Of a stretch of 64,000 nucleotides of DNA, positions 58,680-64,000 are shown one piece after another (position 1 is the stretch's first letter; each line of letters begins with the position of its first letter). Under the pieces are notes generated by a model that saw only the letters and a program-made list of their open reading frames with translations, did no database searches and had not been told where the DNA came from. A program made the translations under genes and the position numbers. The DNA comes from Nitrogeniibacter aestuarii (GTDB lineage: Bacteria; Pseudomonadota; Gammaproteobacteria; Burkholderiales; Rhodocyclaceae). Location: assembly GCF_017309585.1 (NCBI RefSeq), contig NZ_CP071321.1, forward strand, positions 1,488,001 to 1,552,000, read 5' to 3'.

Positions 58680-59656
58680 TGAGGCCGTGGCAGCGCTGTG
58701 TGCGGACAGCCCTCGTGCTTGCCGGCCTGTGGGGCGGGCAAGTGCACGCCGGGGTCGAGACCGACGCCGGACGCGCGGTCTATAACTACCGGTGCTATTT
58801 CTGCCACGGCTATTCGGGTAATGCGCAGACACTGGCATCGACCTATCTGTCACCCAGGCCCGCGGATTTCACCCGGCTGTCACCCGATGAGCGCAGTCGG
58901 GCGGGCATGATTCGCAGCGTCACCGAAGGGCATCCCGGGACCGCCATGAAAGGGTTTGCCGGTGTGATCGATGCGCGAGAGATCGAACAGGTGGTGGATT
59001 TCGTGCGCGATGAATTCATGCGCCGGAAGGCCGTCAATACGCGTTATCACACGGTCGAGAACGGTTGGCCCGATCATGAACGCTACCGGGCGGCCTTTCC
59101 GTTTGCCACGGGCGACTTGCCCCTGGACGGGGCCTGGTCATCCTTGTCGCCGGAGGCTCAGTCAGGCAAGCGGCTGTTTCTCACCGCATGCGTGTCCTGC
59201 CATGACCGGGCCCGGGTCATGAGCGAGGGGCCGGACTGGGAGGGGCGGCCCCTGTCCTATCCGAGAAACCGGCATCAACCCGGCGTGCAGCCGCCGCCCA
59301 GCCGGCTCGATGCCATCACGAGTGCGAGCCCGTACCTGCTTCACGACGTGATTCCGCAAATCGAGGGGCTATCGCGGCTGGAACAGACCGGTGAGCATCT
59401 CTACCAGAAGAACTGCGCCTTCTGTCATGCGGCGGACGGTACAGGTAAGAACTGGATCGGCAGCTTCATGCAACCGCATCCACGCGATCTGACGGATGCG
59501 CGATTCATGAACGCGATGACGCGGGCGCGCCTCAAGCATACGATCCAGAAAGGACTGCCCGATACCTCAATGCCGGCGTGGGGCGGTGTGCTCGATGAAG
59601 CGCAGATCGATGCCATCGTGGCTTACGTATCGCGGGCGTTTCATTCGCTGGAATGA
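58679..59656 (+). CDS. Triheme class I-type cytochrome c
   Basis: A 325-residue secreted protein with three heme sites, CYFCH (about 38), CVSCH (about 170) and CAFCH (about 250). The first and third belong to cytochrome c domains like those in the upstream diheme protein (YLSPRPADFTRL, QPHPRDLTD, then GLPDTSMPAWGG). The middle one, in an extended loop, is less regular. Signal peptide ends VHA-GV. Its last 16 bases overlap the convergent small membrane-protein gene. Confidence 0.9.
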   Translation: MRPWQRCVRTALVLAGLWGGQVHAGVETDAGRAVYNYRCYFCHGYSGNAQTLASTYLSPRPADFTRLSPDERSRAGMIRSVTEGHPGTAMKGFAGVIDAREIEQVVDFVRDEFMRRKAVNTRYHTVENGWPDHERYRAAFPFATGDLPLDGAWSSLSPEAQSGKRLFLTACVSCHDRARVMSEGPDWEGRPLSYPRNRHQPGVQPPPSRLDAITSASPYLLHDVIPQIEGLSRLEQTGEHLYQKNCAFCHAADGTGKNWIGSFMQPHPRDLTDARFMNAMTRARLKHTIQKGLPDTSMPAWGGVLDEAQIDAIVAYVSRAFHSLE

Positions 59657-59901
59657 GGCGCACGGCGGCGCCAGAGCCAGCTGACCACCAGCCAGAGCGC
59701 GCCGATGGCGGCGCCCAGCCCACTGAAGATGGTGCCGAACATGGCGATCACGCCGGGTGTGGCGGCGCCTTCGCCCGCCAGACCGAAGCCCAGGCTGAGC
59801 CAGAGGGGCACGGTGCTGAGGACGCCCAGCATCAGACAGGTGACGATGATCTTGGCGCCGGTGGGCGTGGCGGAGCGATAGAAACGGCAGATCGGGTTCA
59901 T
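59641..59901 (-). CDS. Small membrane protein of unknown function
   Basis: An 86-residue protein with two membrane helices (about 15-38 and 50-75) and a basic C-terminal tail. AAGGAA precedes the ATG at 59901. No family recognised. Lies between the triheme cytochrome gene (convergent overlap) and the phosphatase gene 64 bases away on the same strand. Confidence 0.65.
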   Translation of the reverse strand: MNPICRFYRSATPTGAKIIVTCLMLGVLSTVPLWLSLGFGLAGEGAATPGVIAMFGTIFSGLGAAIGALWLVVSWLWRRRAPHSSE

Positions 59902-59965
59902 GGGCGGTTCCTTGGCGAGCAGGTTCAACCTAGCCTGGCCCGCCGGGATTCGCCTTGATCCAGAT

Positions 59966-61447
59966 TCACTGGGTGGCGATATCTTCCGGACGGTCGGTCT
60001 CGTCAGCCGCGTCGTCCGCGCCGACCGGGTGCAGCTCGATCAGGGAAATATCGTCGGAGGGGGTGCTGGTGCCGATGAAGGTATCGAGCGTTGCCTGCAA
60101 GTGGTCGATCCGGGTCGAGTCGATATCGTCCTGCGCGAGCGCCGCTTTCAGGCGGTGCAAGCCCCAGGCGTCGCCGCGCTCATCACTGGCCTCGATGAGG
60201 CCGTCGCTGAAGACGTACAGGGCATCGCGCGGCGCCAGGCTGGTGTGGGTCAGGGTCTTGTTGAACGGCAGCTCGTCACCACCGACCGCCAGTGGCAGAT
60301 GTTCAGACGGATATTCTTCGACGTGGCCGGTTGCGTGCCGACGAATCAGCATGGGCGGCAGGCCACCGTTCCAGACATTGAGGCGGCCACTCTCGGGATT
60401 GAATTCGCCGATGGAGGCGCAGCAAAAATAGCCGACCGGCAACAGGGTGGCGAGCCGTTTATGCAGTTCCTGAGCAATGAAATCGACGCTCATGCCCTTG
60501 TGCGCCATGGCCAGGAAGATGCCGGCAGTGGGCACCGCGCCGAGGGCGGCGGGCAGGCCATGGCCGGTGAAATCACCGAGCATGAAATAGATGTGCCCGC
60601 TGGGTCCGCGCGTGACCAGCGCGAGATCGCCCGAGAAATTGCTGACCGGTTGCGTCCACGTGCGCACACACGAGGCCTTGCGGTCCGAGCCCGACACCAG
60701 CTGGCGATAGACATGGGTCGCCAGCGCCTGTTCCTGTTCAGCCTGCGCCTGCTGGCGGGCAAGGGCTTCGTTGGTGGAGGCCAGCTCTTCATTGGTGGCC
60801 TGCAGGCGCACCTGCGCGTCCAGTGCGTCCATCAGCGCGCTCTGAAAGTGTCGGGCCATGCGCAGCAAACCGCCGACGACGAAGACGAAGATCACGTCGG
60901 TCAGCAGGGCCTCCATGCCGCTGTGCCATGCGTGGCTGACGATCAGGCTGAAGAAGATCGAGAGCAGAAAGGCGCGGTACTGCGGAAGGATGATGCCGTA
61001 GGCGTTGATGGCCCCGGTGGCGATGAAGGTGGGAATGATCAGAACCAGCGCCTGGAAGGCCAGTGGCTGCCCCTCGACCGAATGCAGCGGCAGCAGCCCC
61101 CAGGCGAGGCCGGTGAGCACGCCGGTGAGCATGTGGGTACGCAGCCAGAATTTCAGTGGCTTGTGATGCCTGTGGTGCTGGTAGGCGTTGAACAGCAGGA
61201 AGCGACCGGCATTCGTGACCAGCACGGCACACAGCCAGAACCACAGGGCAGGGGTGGTGCCCATGTAGGCGAAAACGCAGAAACACACGATGACGGCAAC
61301 GGCAGCCACCGCGGACGCGGAACGGGCCGTCCTGAACATCAGATCGACCCGTTGCTCAAGAAAACGGCCGTGCCCGGTGCTGAAGGATCGCCCTGTCGCT
61401 CGCGACAGGATGGTTTCTGAGCCGGTATTGGTTTCTGTACTGAACAT
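59966..61447 (-). CDS. Membrane-bound PP2C/SpoIIE-type serine phosphatase
   Basis: A 493-residue protein with about six N-terminal membrane helices (up to about 205), a coiled coil (ARQQAQAEQEQALA) and a C-terminal SpoIIE/PP2C phosphatase domain (about 270-475). Metal-binding residues are evident in SNFSGDLALV, LGDFTGHGLPAAL and the final PSDDISLIEL. Such RsbU-like enzymes reverse serine phosphorylation of STAS proteins in partner-switching systems, but no STAS or anti-sigma gene is seen here. Start set at 61447, since the upstream extension is hydrophilic and lacks support. Confidence 0.88.
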   Translation of the reverse strand: MFSTETNTGSETILSRATGRSFSTGHGRFLEQRVDLMFRTARSASAVAAVAVIVCFCVFAYMGTTPALWFWLCAVLVTNAGRFLLFNAYQHHRHHKPLKFWLRTHMLTGVLTGLAWGLLPLHSVEGQPLAFQALVLIIPTFIATGAINAYGIILPQYRAFLLSIFFSLIVSHAWHSGMEALLTDVIFVFVVGGLLRMARHFQSALMDALDAQVRLQATNEELASTNEALARQQAQAEQEQALATHVYRQLVSGSDRKASCVRTWTQPVSNFSGDLALVTRGPSGHIYFMLGDFTGHGLPAALGAVPTAGIFLAMAHKGMSVDFIAQELHKRLATLLPVGYFCCASIGEFNPESGRLNVWNGGLPPMLIRRHATGHVEEYPSEHLPLAVGGDELPFNKTLTHTSLAPRDALYVFSDGLIEASDERGDAWGLHRLKAALAQDDIDSTRIDHLQATLDTFIGTSTPSDDISLIELHPVGADDAADETDRPEDIATQ

Positions 61448-61749
61448 GCTGTTCCATTCCTTCCTGTCGCTCACAAGCTCAGGCTTCGGGAGCGATCTCA
61501 ATCACTATATCGTGATTAAGTGATATTTATGAAGGATTTTATGATTTTGTTGTTTGACGGCCGACTTGCCTGCAGCAAGTGGCTTTTCAAGTTTTTTTTC
61601 ATTCAATCGTTTGAATCGAATCCATTCTAGAAGGCAGTTCTCTAGAGATTTGCTGATCTTTCTCAGCCTGTGACGTTTCTGACGTCAATTTCACAAAATG
61701 AAACAAAAAACGCCGCCCGAAGGCGGCGTTTTTTGCAAACCGGTGTCGC
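61448..61749. other. AT-rich gene-free stretch
   Basis: About 300 bases, noticeably AT-rich, between the phosphatase start and the end of the PEP-CTERM gene. It should contain the phosphatase promoter and holds the PEP-CTERM gene terminator at its right end. An ATCACTATATCGTGAT inverted repeat near 61500-61515 is a possible operator. No reading frame of interest. Confidence 0.4.
61705..61734. terminator. Bidirectional intrinsic terminator
   Basis: CGCCGCC and GGCGGCG form a seven-base stem with a CGAA loop (61711-61728), extended by flanking A and T runs to 13 bases. Both strands end in a T-tract. It lies 16 bases after the PEP-CTERM gene stop codon. Confidence 0.9.
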
Positions 61750-63120
61750 TCAGCTGCGACGACGGCGGGCTACGGCGCCCATCAGGCCCAGACCGGCCAG
61801 GAACATGGCGTAGGTCTCGGGTTCCGGCACGGCCGAGACGCTGATCATGACCAGGCGGTCATTGTCGCTGCTCGGGTGCTGGAAGTTGATGTAGGCCTTG
61901 GTGCCGTCGTACGGGTCAAAGAACAGACCGGTCGGCTCGGCGCCGGCCACCTGGAGAGCGGCCCAGCGCTTCACGCCTTCGGCCACGCCGTCACCGTTCT
62001 CGTCGATCACCTGGAAGATGTCGGCATTGGGCACGCCCTGATCTTCGATGATGTAGAGGTTGCCGTCGTTGTCGATGGCCATGTTGTCCGGGCTGCGCAG
62101 GTCCTCGCCGATGGCCAGGCCGGTGGCCACGTCGATGGTGTCGCGGGTCACCAGCTGGAAGATTTCGCTGGAGTCCAGATCGACCGTCCATACGTCGTTC
62201 GAACCGGTGGCGGTGAAGGCAATGGCTTCGTGGCCGCTGGCCAGGGTGAAGATCTCCATGTCTTCAGGACGGTTGAAGGCCGTGGCGCCGACGTTGTCGG
62301 CCAGGGCGCGACCGTCCTGGTCGGCACCGGTGACACCGATATCGACCCAGTCAAAACCGTTGCCGTTGCCATTGGTCTTGAGCGCGTAGGTGGTGCCGTT
62401 GGCGAAGAAGTCGTCGCCAGTGCCGGCAGTCGGGTTCGTCGAGACGAACTTGTAGAACGAGCCGCTGCTGTTCTCGTCGATGAAGTAGAAGTTGTTGGCG
62501 CTGTCGAAGGCCAGACCTTCATGCGAGACGAGCGGCAGCAGGTTGTTGCGCTGGACCAGGTTGCCGTTGCCATCGGTCAGGCTGGTGGCGGTGGCGCTCA
62601 CCGGGTTGGTCACTTCGAACAGACGGCCGGTGCCGGTGGAACCGTTGAAGTTCTCTTCACCGGTCATCCAGCCGCCCCACGGCGCCCAGCGAGAGGCGTC
62701 GCCGCGTTGCCAGTTCTGTGTGCCGACCGGCACGATGGTGGTGGCCGTGCCGGTGAGCAGGTCGTAACGCAGTGCGCCGGAGCCGGTGTTGTTACCACTC
62801 TGGTTGCTCGGCTCGAACGGCATGAACAGATAACGACCCTGGTCGGGGCCAGTGCGGTTGGTGTCGATCATGTCCCAGTAGCGACCGACGTTCACGTCAC
62901 TCAGGCTACCGACCGTGCTGCGCGAGGCGAGCGTGGTGATGTTCAGCGTGAAGCCGGCACCCTGCGACACCAGCAGGCCATTCGTGCCTTCATCGGCAAC
63001 GGCGACGGCACTTGCCACGTCTGTCAGCGGGGCGACTTCATCGAAAAGGGTATTGCCGGCGGCGAACGCATTGGCAGAGGCAAATGCACCGAGAACGGCG
63101 AGGGTGAGCGGTTTAACCAT
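61750..63120 (-). CDS. Secreted PEP-CTERM protein, DUF839/PhoX-like
   Basis: A 456-residue protein: signal peptide (ending AFA-AG), a beta-propeller-like body of the DUF839/PhoX type (MTGEENFNGSTGTGRLFEV, LLPLVSHEGLAFDSANNFYF, then RPEDMEIFTL and SPDNMAIDNDGNLYIIEDQG) and a C-terminal sorting signal VPEPETYAMFLAGLGLMGAV followed by ARRRRS. The sorting signal indicates processing by an exosortase (EpsH/XrtA-type) and delivery to the cell surface or extracellular polymer. PhoX-type catalytic residues (Cys/Arg iron and calcium ligands) were not identified, so phosphatase activity is doubtful. Confidence 0.9.
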   Translation of the reverse strand: MVKPLTLAVLGAFASANAFAAGNTLFDEVAPLTDVASAVAVADEGTNGLLVSQGAGFTLNITTLASRSTVGSLSDVNVGRYWDMIDTNRTGPDQGRYLFMPFEPSNQSGNNTGSGALRYDLLTGTATTIVPVGTQNWQRGDASRWAPWGGWMTGEENFNGSTGTGRLFEVTNPVSATATSLTDGNGNLVQRNNLLPLVSHEGLAFDSANNFYFIDENSSGSFYKFVSTNPTAGTGDDFFANGTTYALKTNGNGNGFDWVDIGVTGADQDGRALADNVGATAFNRPEDMEIFTLASGHEAIAFTATGSNDVWTVDLDSSEIFQLVTRDTIDVATGLAIGEDLRSPDNMAIDNDGNLYIIEDQGVPNADIFQVIDENGDGVAEGVKRWAALQVAGAEPTGLFFDPYDGTKAYINFQHPSSDNDRLVMISVSAVPEPETYAMFLAGLGLMGAVARRRRS

Positions 63121-63524
63121 GGCTACTTTCCTTGTCTTGGCTAGGTCTGTCTTTATGGGTATCGGATGAGGGCAACCGACAGCCGGGAAGGTAGGGGGTT
63201 AAATTGACCGCCATGTGACGGATGCATGATCCTTTGACGCCATCGGCCATGTTTTTTGGCCTGGTGTCTGTAAGTTCGAGACCTAGGGCGCGGTCGTCTG
63301 GATGTCGTCTGCACAGCAGGGGTGAGTCTGTGCCTGGTGTGCACGATTGTGCCCTCAGGTGGCCTGCCCGGAGAGTGTTCGAGCACCGAGTGTCTGCTGC
63401 CGGATCGCGTGATGAAACGATGTCGGGTACCGTATCCGTCCCTGCTAAGATGACAGGTAACCGAAATGTCATCTTCAACGCCTAACCTACGCGGTCTTTG
63501 CCACGTGAATGGAGCCTAAGTCGT
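63121..63524. other. Gene-free stretch between PEP-CTERM gene and gspG
   Basis: About 400 bases between divergent genes, presumably holding both promoters. The left part has AT-rich and pyrimidine-rich tracts. No sigma54 or other motif was convincing, and the short frames here do not resemble proteins. Confidence 0.4.
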
Positions 63525-63956
63525 ATGCCTCAGATCAGCCGTTGTTCCAGGAAGCAGCAATCGGGTTTCACGCTTCTCGAGCTTTTGGTTGTGATGGTGA
63601 TCATCGGCCTGCTGGCTGGTTACGTGGGGCCCAAGTTCTTCTCCCAGATCGGCAAGTCCGAGGTCAAGACGGCCCAGGCGCAGATCGTGTCGCTGGAAAA
63701 AGCGCTCGATCAGTTCCGGCTCGATGTCGGGCGTTATCCCACAACCGAAGAGGGCCTCGGGGCGCTCAACAGCGCGCCGGCCGGGCTGAACAAGTGGGAC
63801 GGGCCCTACCTGCGCAAGGGCGTGCCGCTCGATCCCTGGGAGCACGCGTATCAATATCGTTCGCCGGGTGAGCACGGCGATTTCGATCTGTTTTCCTTCG
63901 GCAAGGACGGCCAGCCAGGCGGCAGCGATGAAGCCGCCGACATCGTTAACTGGTAG
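63525..63956 (+). CDS. gspG: Type II secretion major pseudopilin GspG
   Basis: A 143-residue pseudopilin. The prepilin peptidase site is QSGFTLLELLVVMVIIGLLA, with cleavage after the glycine and a hydrophobic helix following. The C-terminal globular part has the calcium-binding GspG pattern (RYPTTEEGLGAL, PYLRKGVPLDPWEHAYQY, HGDFDLFSFGKDGQPGG). It forms the shaft of the type II secretion pseudopilus. GGAG lies 10 bases before the ATG. First visible gene of a gsp operon that probably continues to the right. Confidence 0.95.
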   Translation: MPQISRCSRKQQSGFTLLELLVVMVIIGLLAGYVGPKFFSQIGKSEVKTAQAQIVSLEKALDQFRLDVGRYPTTEEGLGALNSAPAGLNKWDGPYLRKGVPLDPWEHAYQYRSPGEHGDFDLFSFGKDGQPGGSDEAADIVNW

Positions 63957-63970
63957 CGCCGGTCGCGGAC

Positions 63971-64000
63971 ATGCGATTTCGAATCAAAGCGGTAGCGGAC
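63971..64000 (+). CDS. Start of the next gene, probably a secretion-system component (partial)
   Basis: An ATG 15 bases after gspG opens a frame reading MRFRIKAVAD to the end of the window. The basic start resembles GspF-type inner-membrane proteins, which often follow gspG-like genes, but ten codons are too few to be sure. Confidence 0.35.
   Translation, partial: MRFRIKAVAD

Noticed and set aside
1..64000. CRISPR arrays, rRNA and tRNA genes, prophage modules
   Set aside because: No regular direct repeats with spacers, no cloverleaf sequences recognised and no phage structural or integrase genes seen.

Overview
The window is GC-rich, densely packed DNA from a motile, respiring Gram-negative bacterium. 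A Betaproteobacterium of the Rhodocyclales/Zoogloeaceae type is most likely. This rests on FliO-FliP-FliQ-FliR, ResB/CcsA cytochrome c maturation, a PEP-CTERM sorting signal, a BufA-BufB-BufC-DoxX (bufferin) operon, c-di-GMP signalling and sigma54 control. No rRNA or tRNA gene was recognised, so the assignment is inference.

Left part (0-17 kb): the end of a GlxA-type regulator, a class D beta-lactamase in lower-GC DNA, a BCCT betaine/choline-type transporter, three MFS carriers (one divergent from a LysR regulator), a fragment of an IS3-family transposase gene, a chemoreceptor translationally coupled to a PAS histidine kinase, a DUF2007 protein, a secreted metallophosphoesterase-like protein and a PAS-GGDEF-EAL protein. 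Middle-left (17-26 kb): fliOPQR, the bufferin operon, a DUF1415 protein, an MscS channel and a FetAB-type ABC exporter.

From 25.8 to 28.4 kb there is an AT-richer array of four gene cassettes on the minus strand, with three attC-like sites and no visible integrase gene. Stop codons lie in or beside the attC R'' boxes, and starts lie within about 20 nt of the cassette boundaries.

The core is a region of about 30 kb (29.5-59.7 kb) devoted to c-type cytochromes. It opens with a class I c-di-GMP riboswitch (29.53 kb) ahead of a small secreted protein and a triheme cytochrome. A minus-strand group follows: sensor kinase, NtrC-type sigma54 activator, Sel1 protein, monoheme cytochrome, two beta-propellers and a Crp/Fnr regulator. 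Next comes an 18-gene minus-strand series (55.2 to 38.3 kb): tetraheme cytochrome, PpiC-type chaperone, 634-residue outer-membrane barrel, two mirrored sets of triheme/tetraheme cytochromes and helical periplasmic proteins, two NHL propellers, an 11-heme cytochrome, ResB, CcsA, a heme-copper-oxidase-subunit-I-like membrane protein, a TPR protein, a 50-residue protein and a DUF3365 heme protein. A second tetraheme cytochrome, an NHL lipoprotein, a small cytochrome c and two larger class I-type cytochromes flank it. Sequences close to the sigma54 consensus precede the long series, the small cytochrome c and the divergent cytochrome pair. The simplest reading is a trans-envelope electron conduit (barrel plus multiheme cytochromes) with its own maturation proteins, switched by a two-component/sigma54 circuit and touched by c-di-GMP. 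No porin-cytochrome complex of exactly this layout is known to me.

The right end (59.6-64 kb) holds a small membrane protein, a membrane-bound PP2C/SpoIIE phosphatase, a secreted PEP-CTERM protein of DUF839/PhoX type, gspG, and the first codons of another gene.
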